Below, one piece after another: positions 27,069 to 36,023 of a DNA stretch of 64,000 nucleotides; positions within the stretch are counted from its first letter, which is position 1; each line of letters starts with the position of its first letter. This DNA is from Acidobacteriota bacterium (GTDB lineage: Bacteria; Acidobacteriota; Blastocatellia; Pyrinomonadales; Pyrinomonadaceae), in assembly GCA_025463135.1 (NCBI GenBank), contig JAOAPY010000015.1, positions 62,001 through 126,000 of the forward strand. Direction: 5' to 3'. The notes below the pieces were generated by a model that was not told where the DNA came from, did no database searches, and was given only the letters and a program-made list of their open reading frames with translations. The position numbers were made by a program, and so were the translations under genes.

Positions 27069-27194
27069 ATCCGCAGATTTCGCAGATTACGCGGGTGCAA
27101 ATAGAATCTAAGAGAGTGGCCTCTCACTAAATTGCTTTGCGACCAAACACTTTATCGTTTTGATCAATCTGTGAAATCTGCGTAATCTGCGGAT
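27069..27194. repeat. Inverted repeat with CGCAGATT arms
   Basis: Left arm ATCCGCAGATTTCGCAGATT starts at 27069. The right arm, ending at 27194, reads AATCTGCGTAATCTGCGGAT on the same strand, so the ends are inverted copies built of CGCAGATTWCGCAGATT words. It fills the gap between the UDP-xylose synthase and carbamoyltransferase genes and could form a long hairpin in RNA. Confidence 0.65.
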
Positions 27195-27202
27195 ATTCTC
27201 TG

Positions 27203-29053
27203 CTACCCGTGTCGCTTCAAATTTCTGCGCACTGCATGATTTCCAACGTACAAAACATCCATCCGTGTTTTTAAGAAACAGTTGATCGCTTCTCTTGGAC
27301 TGCAAACGATTGGCTCGTTTTCGTTGAAGGAGGTATTGAGGACAATGGGCACTCCCGTTAGTTTGTGGAAATCAGAAATCAACTGGTAATAGCGCGGGTT
27401 CAGACTCTGCGAAACCGTCTGCAGACGTCCCGATCCGTCGACATGTGTTACCGCGGGAATTTCAGCCCGTCGCTCGGGTTTGATCTGATAGACCATCAAC
27501 ATGGTCGGCGCTGGATGCGTCTGTTCGAAATAGTCACCGGTGTGCTCTTCCAGCACTGAGGGCGCAAACGGGCGAAAGGGCTCCCGCTTCTTGATACGAT
27601 CGTTGAGAATCTCTTTCATCTCGGCGCGCCGCGGGTCAGCCACGATCGAGCGATTACCCAAAGCGCGGGGTCCAAATTCCATGCGCCCCTGAAACCAACC
27701 CACCACCAGGCCGTCAGCGATATCTCGGGCCGCGCGTTGGGTCACTTCGGTATCTGAATAGGTTTCAAAGATCAGATCCGACTCTCTCAATTCCGTCGCG
27801 ATCTGTTCATTGGAGAATTCGGGTCCGGTGTAGGCGCCTTCCATTACTTCGCCGCGCTCGCCGTGAAGTATGCCGTTATGAATCTGATAACAAACACCCA
27901 GAGCAGTGCCACTGTCGCCGGCTGCCGGTTGGATGTAGAGACGTTGGAAAGGTGTGTTAAGCAGAATTTTTCCATTCATCACTGAGTTATAAGCGACTCC
28001 ACCGGATAAGCCGAGATCCGTGAGCCCAGTGTGCTCGTGCAAGTGATTCAGGATGTGAAATCCGACCTCTTCAAGTCGCAGCTGCAGGCTGGCGGCAATG
28101 TCTCTTTCGCGATCGGTTAGCGGTGCGCCGGCCGTTCGCGGCGGCCCAAAGCGGCGCGCGAATTCATCGGAAAATATTCGCCCGATAACCGGCGAGCCCT
28201 GGTCCCAGGTCATATCGACGCCTTCTGCATGATGGCGAAAATAATCAAGGTTCAGACGGAACTGCCCACCTTCGCTGGTGGAAATAATGTCGCGAAACTC
28301 TTCCATGAAGCGTGGCTTGCCGTAGGGAGCCAGACCCATGACCTTGCCCTCGTCTCCATAATGAGGGAAGCCGATGAATTGCGTAGTCGCGGTGTACACG
28401 ATACCGGTGGAGTGTGGATACTCAACCTGACCCAGCACTTCTATCGAATTACCTGATCCTTCCGCCCACATCGTGGAAATAAAGTCACCAAACCCGTCGA
28501 TGGAAAGCAACGCGGCCCGTTCGAATGGCGAAACAAAAAACGAACTCGCCAAGTGCGCGCGATGGTGCTCGATATTATGAAACTGTGCATTGATACTCTT
28601 CCGTGACACGCCCAGCGCCGTCGCCAACTCGTCTTTTAGATCGCGCACCTTCGCTGCATTCGCCAGCCGGTCTCTGATCTGAGAAAAGATCCCGCCATTA
28701 CCATTGCCCGTGCCGCCTGTTTTTCCATTGCCGCTTTCCCCGCCTGTACCTTCTATGGTCGCTACCGCCTCCTGCCGTCTGCCTCCTGCCATCTGTTTCG
28801 CCGCCCGTGTTGCCGCGAACAAAACTTTTTTGTGCAAGTGGGCCGAAGGGTCGCGCGAGATTCCGATATGATCAACGGCCTCGATTTCAACACCCGCAGC
28901 GCGCAAACAGTAACGAATTGACTCTGCGGGAAAGCCTGCGCAGTGCTTGAAACGATTGAAGCGCTCCTCTTCAACGGCGGCAATCAGTTTACCGTCACGA
29001 ATGATCGCCGCTGCGGCGTCACCGTGATATGCGTTAATACCCAGAATGATCAT
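27203..29053 (-). CDS. Carbamoyltransferase (NodU/TobZ family)
   Basis: 616 residues. Transfers a carbamoyl group from carbamoyl phosphate via carbamoyl-AMP to a sugar hydroxyl. The Kae1-like N-terminal domain has LGINAYHGDAAAAII, VEEERFNRFKH, EHHRAHLASSFF and SIDGFGD, then GEGKVMGLAPYG-like EGKVMGLAPYG. The C-terminal domain has GWFQGRMEFGPRALGNRSI and REPFRPFAPSVLEE. Residues ~85-124 are an unusual low-complexity insertion (RRQEA, then Gly/Asn/Thr-rich) encoded by heptamer and related repeats. In this locus it probably carbamoylates the polysaccharide. Confidence 0.93.
   Translation of the reverse strand: MIILGINAYHGDAAAAIIRDGKLIAAVEEERFNRFKHCAGFPAESIRYCLRAAGVEIEAVDHIGISRDPSAHLHKKVLFAATRAAKQMAGGRRQEAVATIEGTGGESGNGKTGGTGNGNGGIFSQIRDRLANAAKVRDLKDELATALGVSRKSINAQFHNIEHHRAHLASSFFVSPFERAALLSIDGFGDFISTMWAEGSGNSIEVLGQVEYPHSTGIVYTATTQFIGFPHYGDEGKVMGLAPYGKPRFMEEFRDIISTSEGGQFRLNLDYFRHHAEGVDMTWDQGSPVIGRIFSDEFARRFGPPRTAGAPLTDRERDIAASLQLRLEEVGFHILNHLHEHTGLTDLGLSGGVAYNSVMNGKILLNTPFQRLYIQPAAGDSGTALGVCYQIHNGILHGERGEVMEGAYTGPEFSNEQIATELRESDLIFETYSDTEVTQRAARDIADGLVVGWFQGRMEFGPRALGNRSIVADPRRAEMKEILNDRIKKREPFRPFAPSVLEEHTGDYFEQTHPAPTMLMVYQIKPERRAEIPAVTHVDGSGRLQTVSQSLNPRYYQLISDFHKLTGVPIVLNTSFNENEPIVCSPREAINCFLKTRMDVLYVGNHAVRRNLKRHG
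28762..28797. repeat. Heptamer repeat (CTGCCNY family) inside the carbamoyltransferase gene
   Basis: Plus strand reads CTGCCGT-CTGCCTC-CTGCCAT-CTG with a 7-base period, translated as part of MAGGRRQEA. The same word appears at the end of the GDP-mannose dehydratase gene (29688-29708). Confidence 0.65.
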
Positions 29054-29110
29054 TGGAAAAAATAACCCAAAAAACTAATGAGAATCTGAGTAGCGATGCT
29101 TGTTCGCAAG

Positions 29111-29404
29111 CTACGCCAAACGGTTACGCGTCCACGCGGGGTCACGACGACAATCTATGACTGCATGAATCGAAACCACGTCTTCTTCGACAGTGTAATA
29201 AACCGCAAATGGAAATCGACGCGATAAAAGTCGGAAATAATCAGAGAAGGCCGTTTCGTGAAGCCCGCAATAGAGGTGGAGCGATTCAATATCACCGTAT
29301 AGGTTAGACAAGAAGTAAGACCCGAGGCCGGTTCGTTGTTGTTCGTAAAACTCGAATCCCTCGACAAGGTCGTCTCGCGCTTGTTCGAGAATCTCAATAT
29401 TCAC
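29111..29404 (-). CDS. RelE/ParE-family toxin
   Basis: 97 residues with the RelE/ParE fold pattern: helical ILEQARDDLVEGFEFYEQQ, then RRFPFAVYYTVEEDVVSIHAVIDCRRDP. The YYTVEED..V.I.AV...RRDP strand-tail is characteristic of the family. The start is GTG at 29404, whose GTGA overlaps the antitoxin stop by four bases. Action as mRNA interferase or gyrase inhibitor cannot be told from sequence. A second frame inside it is a shadow. Confidence 0.85.
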   Translation of the reverse strand: MNIEILEQARDDLVEGFEFYEQQRTGLGSYFLSNLYGDIESLHLYCGLHETAFSDYFRLLSRRFPFAVYYTVEEDVVSIHAVIDCRRDPAWTRNRLA

Positions 29405-29616
29405 GACGTTAGGTCTTTGATCTGCTTCTTTGCCGTTTCCCAGTCGATGAATTCAGCTTTGCCTTCGTCAATAAGCCGCCGTCGGCTATCGAGAATGTCT
29501 TTGTGCCATTGGGGAACCGGCACAGCGTCATGCTGACAAAGATCTTCCCAGATCGCCTCCATCGCCCGAAGCTTCTCTTCAATTGTCATTTGATCAAGCT
29601 GAAGTTCGGTAGCCAT
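29401..29616 (-). CDS. Addiction-module antitoxin (PF09720-like)
   Basis: 71 residues. The pattern LTIEEKLRAMEAIW-like TIEEKLRAMEAIWEDL followed by VPQWHKDILDSRRRLIDEGKAEFIDWE is that of the small putative addiction-module components (TIGR02574). It precedes and overlaps the toxin gene, the usual antitoxin-first order. No separate DNA-binding domain is evident. The pair sits between gmd and the carbamoyltransferase gene, interrupting the polysaccharide genes. Confidence 0.82.
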   Translation of the reverse strand: MATELQLDQMTIEEKLRAMEAIWEDLCQHDAVPVPQWHKDILDSRRRLIDEGKAEFIDWETAKKQIKDLTS

Positions 29617-29665
29617 ACATCTATCCTATCAAAAAAGAGAAATGGTCGAACAATCCCAGCATAAA

Positions 29666-29712
29666 GCAGGAAAAAGGCTGCTTACGGCTCCTTCTGCCTA
29701 CTGCCGACTTTT
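29666..29712. repeat. Heptamer/hairpin repeat at the gmd terminus
   Basis: Plus strand contains AAGCAG...CTGCTT as a small hairpin, then TTCTGCC-TACTGCC heptamers. On the minus strand the TAG in the heptamer GGCAGTA ends the gmd reading frame. Confidence 0.5.
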
Positions 29713-30687
29713 TTCGATGCTCTCTAAATCCGCCTGGACCATTTCCTTAACTAATTGCTCGAACGTGTACTCGGGCTGCCAGCCCAGTTGCTTGCGAATT
29801 TTGGTAGAGTCGCCGACCAATTGATCCACCTCTGCCGGGCGATAGAACCGCTCGTCGACCTTCACGTACTTTTCATAGTCGAGCCCGACTTCGCCAAAGG
29901 CCCGCTCGCAAAAATCGCGCACGCTGTGAGACTCTCCGCTGGCCACCACGTAATCATCAGCTTCGGGATATTGCATCATCAGATGCATTGCCCGCGTATA
30001 GTCTTTCGCGTGACCCCAGTCGCGTTGCGCATCCAGGTTTCCCAGTCGCAGTTCTGTAGCCAGTCCCAGTTTAATGCGCGCCACGGTGGCGCTGATCTTG
30101 CGCGTCACGAATTCGAAACCGCGGCGCGGGCCTTCATGATTAAAGAGAATGCCGCTGACGCAATACATGTCATAGGCTTCACGATAGTTACGCGTCAATT
30201 CAAAACCCGCGACCTTGCTGATGCCGTAGGGACTGCGTGGATAAAAAGGTGTCGTCTCGCGTTGCGGCGTCTCGCGGACCTTGCCGAACATCTCACTCGA
30301 TCCGGCAAAATAAAAACGGCATTTTGGCCGCAATTCGCGCAGCGCCGCCAGCATGTAATGCGTGCCGTTGATGTTGATGTTCATGGTCGAGAAGCCGTCG
30401 CGAAAACTCTCGGCGACAAAGCTTTGCGCGGCCAGATGGTAGCACTCATCAAATTCATGCCGGCTGATTAGGTGAAAAATACTCGGGTAACTTTCCATGC
30501 TTGCCGGGTGCAGGGTGATGCGGTCCAGCAAGTGGGCAATCCGCTCGGTGCGGTGCTCAGGCATTTCCAGCGCCACGCGACGCACGAGGCCATGAACTTC
30601 ATAACCGAGGTCGAGCAACTGTTCCGCCAGATAGCTTCCGTCCTGACCGGTGATACCGGTTATCAACGCTTTTTTTGCAGGGCTCAT
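29698..30687 (-). CDS. gmd: GDP-mannose 4,6-dehydratase
   Basis: 329 residues. Extended SDR with ITGITGQDGSYLAEQLLDLGYEVHG, CYHLAAQSFVAESF, GSSEMFGKVRETPQ, the catalytic YxxxK in PYGISKVAG, and FNHEGPRRGFEFVTRKI with NLDAQRDWGHAKDY, all characteristic of GMD. It converts GDP-mannose to GDP-4-keto-6-deoxymannose, the precursor of GDP-rhamnose, GDP-fucose or perosamine. No classical RMD or GMER gene follows; the MocA-type oxidoreductase 15 bp upstream is the only nearby reductase. The C-terminus ends in a heptamer repeat. Confidence 0.95.
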   Translation of the reverse strand: MSPAKKALITGITGQDGSYLAEQLLDLGYEVHGLVRRVALEMPEHRTERIAHLLDRITLHPASMESYPSIFHLISRHEFDECYHLAAQSFVAESFRDGFSTMNININGTHYMLAALRELRPKCRFYFAGSSEMFGKVRETPQRETTPFYPRSPYGISKVAGFELTRNYREAYDMYCVSGILFNHEGPRRGFEFVTRKISATVARIKLGLATELRLGNLDAQRDWGHAKDYTRAMHLMMQYPEADDYVVASGESHSVRDFCERAFGEVGLDYEKYVKVDERFYRPAEVDQLVGDSTKIRKQLGWQPEYTFEQLVKEMVQADLESIEKSRQ

Positions 30688-30702
30688 CGTTGTTGGTTAA
30701 TC

Positions 30703-31773
30703 TCAAGCTCCCATTGTTTCATGATTCAGCTGCTCGTTCTGCTGAAGTTTGTCCACGATCATATTCAACACGCGCACTGCTTCCCTGCCCTCTTCCGCGC
30801 TGACCGGCGATGGTGTGTCGTTGGCAATCGCGTCGACAAAACGACTCACGATGATGTCGTGTGTGTTGTCGTATTTTCCGGCAGCAAGTCTCATCCCCTT
30901 GGCCATTAGGTTTTGAACGATCTGTCCCGATTCACTCAGAATCGAAAGCGCAACCGGCACCGCCTTTAAAGTTGGCCGGCGACTATTCACCAGATACATA
31001 CCTTCCAGGTCCAGACTAAGAATACCGGTGCTTCCCATCAAATCGACACGCGCAGCCCATTGGTCGGTCGTATACGACAAGGTGACCGAGCAGGCTGCTT
31101 TATCACCGATCAGATTGATCCGATAGTCATCATATTTTGACCAGGGAAAGTCCAGAATCTTCAAAGCATCGACGCTGACGCGACGCACAGGATTGATGAA
31201 AGCCAAAGTCATATAGACAATGTGCGGACCGCTTTCGCCGATGACGCCGCCGGGAAGTTTGTGCGCCCAGTGATTCTCTTGCGAGGTCATGTAGTTTGTT
31301 GGGGTCGAAAGAAAGATCCGCATACCACGCAGCTCGCCAATCGTCCCTTTCGCTACCAGTTCGCGCGCCTCCATGAATGGGTAATAGAAGAGGTCGCTGT
31401 GCCCGACGCAAACCTTGACTCCGTATTCATGAGCAGCGTCTACGATTTGATCGCATTCAGCTACAGTCAAGGCCATCGGCTTTTCAATCAGCACGTGACA
31501 ACCACGCTTCATTGCTTCAATAGCGAGCCGGACATGTGTCTGTGGCGGAGTGCAAATGTCGACGAGGTCTGGTTTCTCTTTCTCGATCATCTCACCGATG
31601 TCGGCGTACACGCGCGGGACGCCAAACTCGGTGGCCAGTTTCCGCGCACCTTCCTGATTGAGGTCGCAGAGCGCTGTCAGCTCGACCTTGCTGCGGTGCT
31701 TCATGAATGCCGGGATATGTTTTTTCCCTGCGATTAATCCGGCTCCGACAATTGCTGCTTTAACTCTCGTCAC
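30703..31773 (-). CDS. Gfo/Idh/MocA-family oxidoreductase
   Basis: About 356 residues. NAD(P)-binding AAIVGAGLIAGKKHIPAF at the start, then the family motif EKPMALTVAECDQIVDAA (Lys for substrate and cofactor) and a C-terminal beta-sheet domain with GPHIVYM. The start is GTG at 31773 with GGAGG just upstream; the longer open frame runs through a heptamer array and is rejected. It probably oxidises or reduces a sugar nucleotide in the GDP-mannose branch together with gmd; the substrate cannot be deduced. Confidence 0.85.
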   Translation of the reverse strand: MTRVKAAIVGAGLIAGKKHIPAFMKHRSKVELTALCDLNQEGARKLATEFGVPRVYADIGEMIEKEKPDLVDICTPPQTHVRLAIEAMKRGCHVLIEKPMALTVAECDQIVDAAHEYGVKVCVGHSDLFYYPFMEARELVAKGTIGELRGMRIFLSTPTNYMTSQENHWAHKLPGGVIGESGPHIVYMTLAFINPVRRVSVDALKILDFPWSKYDDYRINLIGDKAACSVTLSYTTDQWAARVDLMGSTGILSLDLEGMYLVNSRRPTLKAVPVALSILSESGQIVQNLMAKGMRLAAGKYDNTHDIIVSRFVDAIANDTPSPVSAEEGREAVRVLNMIVDKLQQNEQLNHETMGA

Positions 31774-31792
31774 TAAACCTCCGATTGGGTCT

Positions 31793-31880
31793 TTGATCTT
31801 GGGTCTTGGGTGTTGGATTACAAGTCCAGGAACCCGGTGCAATCATAAAAATCAAAGGCCTAAGACCCAAGACCAAAGTC
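31793..31880. repeat. Inverted heptamer array (TTGGGTC family)
   Basis: Left units TCTTGGG/TCTTGGG and right units CCTAAGA/CCCAAGA/CCAAAG run as a 7-base inverted pair around a ~40-base loop. Lies between the MocA start and the methyltransferase stop. Confidence 0.6.
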
Positions 31881-32660
31881 CTATCCCTTCACGCCATTCA
31901 CAACCAAAAACCACCCCAGTTGCGGCGGTATAAGGTATCGCAGCCACGACGGCAGAAACGATCTGCGTCCCAATCGCAAATCATAGCGAGTGACAATCGT
32001 TTGCACGCGGATGTTCTTCACACCATCGAACAGGTCCCGTGCTTCGCTGGTCGAGTAGACCTTGGTGCCAGGACTCTCGAGCCGCTCGGCAATGATCGCG
32101 CTGGGCCGCAGAAACGGTTTGCCTCGCAGCAATCCGTAGTAAAGCCAGGCCTGCAACGCCAACAGCGAGCGCCGGTGATAAAGCATCACCATGATGCGCC
32201 CGCCCGGCTTGCACACTCGTACGATTTCCCGCGCCGCGGCCTCAGTGTTTGGCGTGTGATGAATTACGCCCCAGGAATACACAAGATCGAAATAGTCGCT
32301 ATCAAAAGGCAGTCGTTCTGAATCTCCGACTGAGATCCGGCCCTGCAGGCCATACAACTCGAGTCGCTTTCTGGTAAGACCGGCTCCCTTCTCAGTCAAA
32401 TCAATACCGTAGACTTCGGCGCCGCCGCGAGCAAACTGTAACAGGTCTGTGCCCAGACCGCAGCCCACTTCCAAAACTTTTTTGCCGGCCCACTGATCGA
32501 AACCCACAACCTCGTGCATGAAAGCGTCGCCGGTATAGCGCTGGCGCTCGACTTCTTCAAAGAACTCCAGCGAGCCTTCTTCGCCGGCGTTGGCATCCAG
32601 TGCGCCGCAAGGGGCCGCCTCCCAGAATTGTTTGACCTGTTGTTTGAGTGGATTAAGCAA
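31881..32660 (-). CDS. Class I SAM-dependent methyltransferase
   Basis: About 259 residues. SAM motif I is VLEVGCGLGTDLLQFA, followed by VYGIDLTEKGAGLTRKRLE, DSERLPFDSDYFDLVYSWGVIHH and the post-II ARVCKPGG-like VRVCKPGGRIMVMLYH. The N-terminus VKQFWEAAPCGA is typical of a group found in O-antigen loci. TTG 32660 is the most likely start (8-bp overlap with the asnB stop); TTG 32714 is possible. Probably methylates a sugar or its acid; C-terminal hydrophobic segments suggest membrane proximity. Confidence 0.82.
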   Translation of the reverse strand: MLNPLKQQVKQFWEAAPCGALDANAGEEGSLEFFEEVERQRYTGDAFMHEVVGFDQWAGKKVLEVGCGLGTDLLQFARGGAEVYGIDLTEKGAGLTRKRLELYGLQGRISVGDSERLPFDSDYFDLVYSWGVIHHTPNTEAAAREIVRVCKPGGRIMVMLYHRRSLLALQAWLYYGLLRGKPFLRPSAIIAERLESPGTKVYSTSEARDLFDGVKNIRVQTIVTRYDLRLGRRSFLPSWLRYLIPPQLGWFLVVNGVKG

Positions 32661-34578
32661 AGCTGATTTCGGGCATGCCGGCGCCGCTGATGTATTTGCG
32701 ATACCAAATATCAAACATGATTAGCGAAAAGAGTGGATATGAATTGTCGTTTTTGCCAGCGCGATGTTCGGCGCGCAGTAACTGAATGTATTCCCAGTCC
32801 AGAATTCCCTGTCGCTTCATTTCCTCGCGACCCATGTATGCGTCGAAGTACTTATCAAAATAATCACGCATCCAGACGGCGAGCGGAAAGTTGAAGCCTC
32901 TCTTCGGCGCTTTTGCATTCGCAGTCGGCAGTAGATCCGCAAAGGCTTCTTTCAATATTACCTTGCTGTCTCTCCCACGAAGTTTGTAACGAAATGGCAG
33001 GCTCATGCTGTGCTCGACCACGCGATAATCCAGATATGGCACGCGCACCTCGAGGCTCACTGCCATACTCATCTTATCGGTGTATTCCAGGATGTTGTCG
33101 GGCAGGAAGGTTTGCAGATCAACCGCCAGCGCGCGATTGCCAATCTCCTTGATGCTGTCTTCCCTTAACACCTCGTCAACGATTCGTGACGAACGAAGGA
33201 AGCCGCCGTTTCGGGTTTCAAGCACAAGCAGAGATCGTTTCTGATCTTCTCTGAGGAAGTAAGTCCAGTTTACAAACTCCTGTGCAAAGTCAGAATCGAG
33301 ACCGTCGACGAACTGGCGCCCTCGGCGCAAAGTAGCGGAGCTGAAGTCATCCGCCATCATGTTCATCAAGCGCCGCGCTCCGCCCCGCGCCGATTGCGGC
33401 AGCAGGCGGGCCCACTTTGCCAAACCAATCGCCCGATAACGCGGATAACCGGCAAACAACTCGTCGCCCCCGGCGCCGCACAGCGCGACCTTGGCGCCGG
33501 TTCGCGCCGCACGCGAAATCAGGTACATGAGGTAAAAAGTTGGATTACCGAAAGGTTGATCAAAGTGATCGATGAGGTTCAGCATCTCGACGGGTTGCGA
33601 GATGTCCACCTCAATTTCATGATGATCGGTTCCAAACTTCTCGGCGGTCGCGCGGGCCTGTGCCTGTTCATTGTACAGCTCGACGTTTTTCCCCTGGAAC
33701 ACAACTGTAAATGTCTTTACCGGCTGGCGCGATGTTTCGGCCATTAATCCGGTTAGTATCGGCGAGTCGACGCCGCCACTGAGGAAAACTCCAACCGGCA
33801 CATCGGCAACCATCTGACGACGCACACTGTCGCTTAACAATTCGCGGAGTTTTGCCTTCGCCCCTTCATAGTCTTCTGCTTTGCCGTTGCCATTCGCTGA
33901 TTCACGAGGCAAATGCCAAAACCGACGCACCTTCATCTCATGGGACTCGAGGTCCAGTTCCAGCAGATGCGCAGGCGGCAGTTGTTGAATGTCGCGAAAG
34001 ATCGTTTGCGGGCTGGGGACATACAGATAAGTGAAGTAATCATAGAGCCCCTGCCAGTTGATGTCCGGCGAATAAATGCCCGACGCCAGAATCCCCTTTA
34101 TCTCCGAAGCGAAAGCAAGCTGCCCGTTGCGGCTATAGTAGTAAAGCGGCTTGATGCCAAAATGGTCCCGCGCCAGCAGCAGCTTTTTTCGGCGTCGATC
34201 GAGAATCGCCAGGGCGAACATCCCGTTGAGTTGCTTAACGCAGTCCGCTCCATCCTGTTCGTATAAGCGAATGATAACTTCCGTGTCGCTCTTTGATTTG
34301 AAACGGTGGCCACGTTGTTCAAGTCCGGTGCGGAGTTCGTTGAAGTTATAGATCTCGCCGTTGAAAGTGATCCAAATACTTTCATCGTCATTACTCATCG
34401 GCTGGTGACCAGCAGGTGAGAGATCGATGATGCTGAGCCGGCGATGGCCCAGGCCGACACTCTCTTCGGGAAAGTAGCGTACGCCTTGATCGTCCGGCCC
34501 GCGGTGGGCCTGCAGATCGGTCATCACGGCCAACCGCTCGTCATTCGGACAATTAACCAAGCCTGCAATGCCGCACAT
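32653..34578 (-). CDS. asnB: AsnB-type glutamine-dependent amidotransferase (copy 1)
   Basis: 641 residues from ATG 34578, which places the nucleophile Cys at position 2 (MCGIAGLVN); an upstream in-frame extension is rejected. N-terminal Ntn glutaminase with RGPDDQG and FNGEIYN, then the AMP-forming synthetase domain with the P-loop SGGVDSP (a Pro where Ser is usual). In EPS loci such enzymes amidate uronic acids or similar groups and need not make asparagine. Overlaps the methyltransferase start and lies four bases from the GT4 stop. Complete, no frameshift. Confidence 0.88.
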   Translation of the reverse strand: MCGIAGLVNCPNDERLAVMTDLQAHRGPDDQGVRYFPEESVGLGHRRLSIIDLSPAGHQPMSNDDESIWITFNGEIYNFNELRTGLEQRGHRFKSKSDTEVIIRLYEQDGADCVKQLNGMFALAILDRRRKKLLLARDHFGIKPLYYYSRNGQLAFASEIKGILASGIYSPDINWQGLYDYFTYLYVPSPQTIFRDIQQLPPAHLLELDLESHEMKVRRFWHLPRESANGNGKAEDYEGAKAKLRELLSDSVRRQMVADVPVGVFLSGGVDSPILTGLMAETSRQPVKTFTVVFQGKNVELYNEQAQARATAEKFGTDHHEIEVDISQPVEMLNLIDHFDQPFGNPTFYLMYLISRAARTGAKVALCGAGGDELFAGYPRYRAIGLAKWARLLPQSARGGARRLMNMMADDFSSATLRRGRQFVDGLDSDFAQEFVNWTYFLREDQKRSLLVLETRNGGFLRSSRIVDEVLREDSIKEIGNRALAVDLQTFLPDNILEYTDKMSMAVSLEVRVPYLDYRVVEHSMSLPFRYKLRGRDSKVILKEAFADLLPTANAKAPKRGFNFPLAVWMRDYFDKYFDAYMGREEMKRQGILDWEYIQLLRAEHRAGKNDNSYPLFSLIMFDIWYRKYISGAGMPEISFA

Positions 34579-34582
34579 GTGA

Positions 34583-35746
34583 CTAAACTCTTCGGTGCCC
34601 GTTTTCACCGCGCGTAATAACCGTTTGGTACGCTTCAGTGATTCGCGGGACGATCTTATCCCAGGTAAATTTGTCGAGTGCTATTTGACGTCCTCGCTCG
34701 CCCATTTGTTTGGCCTCGGACGGATTGTTGAGAAGTTGTGTGATGCCAATCGCGAGGCTTTCTTGATTGGAAGAGACTACAATTCCGGCATTGGCGCTGC
34801 TGACAAATCCGGCCAGACCTACCCGATCGGTCACAATCACAGGGACCCCGGCGGCCATCGCTTCAATGGCTGCGACGCCAAAATTTTCGTGGAGCGATGG
34901 CAGGACGAATACTTCTGCGTCCGTTAAAGCAGCGACCACCTCGTTTTTTTGGAGTCCGCCGGGAAATATCACTCTTTCCCGAATTCCGAGACTCTCCGCC
35001 AGGATTTTTAGTTGGTCGGAGAGGCCACCCTCGTCAGGACCCGCTATCACCAGAACAACGTCAGGGAAATTATTAGCGATATCGGCGTAAGCTCTGATTA
35101 ATAGATCCAATTGCTTGACGGGAGTAATGCGACCCAAGAAGAGCAAAATTCGCTTGCTGCAGGCATCCAAAAATTGCCGGCGGAATTCTCCTTTCTCAGG
35201 CAGCTCGAGATATTCCGTGAGTGTCACGCCGAGGGGAATCACGAAATCGGAGGTTTGATAATTGAAGCCTTTGGAACTCGAGCGTTCCTCTTCACTGGAG
35301 AACCATAAGGCGCCTGCGCGATTTATGGTTCCGCTTTCCACCAGCGAGGCATAGACCTTTTTCTTCCAGGATTTCTGGGAGAGCGACCACGTATCCAACA
35401 TGCCGCAGGGGCGCAGCACGTACGGGACGTTTGCCGCCGCGCAAGATCTAGAGGCAGCCAGAGTCGCATAGCTCCAGAGTGTGTGTACGTTAACTACATC
35501 AGCCCATCCAACTTCATCAACCAGGGCCCTCTTCAATGATGGTGACCATTGCCAGAAACCAATCGGCGCTGGGAAAACTCTGACCTCGCAGTTTGGAATT
35601 TCCGTATGTCCCTCATACCAATGATCCGTCGAGAGGATTCGTACCTCCAATCCTGCTTTCGCCTGAGCGGAAGCCATGCCGAGAACGGCTTTGACTGGTC
35701 CACCGCAGCGAAATGACAAACGCGGTATTACGTGCAGAATTTTCAA
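34583..35746 (-). CDS. Glycosyltransferase family 4
   Basis: 387 residues, GT-B fold. N-terminal HVIPRLSFRCGGPVKAVLGMA acceptor loop, then VVNVHTLWSYAT. Donor side LLFLGRITPVKQLDLLIRAYADI, PGGLQKNEVVAALTDAEVFVLPSLHENFGVAAIEAMAAGVPVI with the E-x7-E motif. Start is TTG at 35746 (MKILHVIPRL). It is followed four bases later by asnB, so the two are probably co-translated. Sugar donor and acceptor unknown. Confidence 0.88.
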   Translation of the reverse strand: MKILHVIPRLSFRCGGPVKAVLGMASAQAKAGLEVRILSTDHWYEGHTEIPNCEVRVFPAPIGFWQWSPSLKRALVDEVGWADVVNVHTLWSYATLAASRSCAAANVPYVLRPCGMLDTWSLSQKSWKKKVYASLVESGTINRAGALWFSSEEERSSSKGFNYQTSDFVIPLGVTLTEYLELPEKGEFRRQFLDACSKRILLFLGRITPVKQLDLLIRAYADIANNFPDVVLVIAGPDEGGLSDQLKILAESLGIRERVIFPGGLQKNEVVAALTDAEVFVLPSLHENFGVAAIEAMAAGVPVIVTDRVGLAGFVSSANAGIVVSSNQESLAIGITQLLNNPSEAKQMGERGRQIALDKFTWDKIVPRITEAYQTVITRGENGHRRV

Positions 35747-35818
35747 TCCTGTTCCCTGGCCCGTAAAGTTTTTATGAGTCGATTCTTCTCCAAGTGTAAA
35801 GTCAAAGGTCCAATTGAA

Positions 35819-35957
35819 CAGTCAGGAAGGGGACCCTGTCCCCGCTGAACTTACCCAGGTAATCAACCAGGTATTTGAATTAACTCTGGACAGCACTAAT
35901 GGATTCGCTAGTCTTGAGGTTTCCCCACGTTTTAGCGGGGACAGGCTCCCCTTCTGT
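35819..35957. repeat. Inverted-repeat element, copy 1 (divergent)
   Basis: Left arm GAAGGGGACCCTGTCCCCGC near 35826-35845 and right arm AGCGGGGACAGGCTCCCCTT (35934-35953) are inverted, around a ~80-base centre. Shares arms with elements at 50058-50204 and 61949-62098, with more mismatches here. No coding content. Confidence 0.75.
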
Positions 35958-36023
35958 TCCAACAGGCTTCTCAACTACTGCATACTGTTCGTCATTGAGA
36001 CTCTATTTAGATGGGAGAACAAG

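Noticed and set aside
29755-30471. 238-codon open frame antisense to gmd
   Set aside because: Its sequence is the complement of a strongly conserved gene and has no recognisable domain or start context.
31773-31842. Extended N-terminus for the MocA oxidoreductase
   Set aside because: It is translated from the TTGGGTC heptamer array; GTG 31773 with GGAGG upstream is better.
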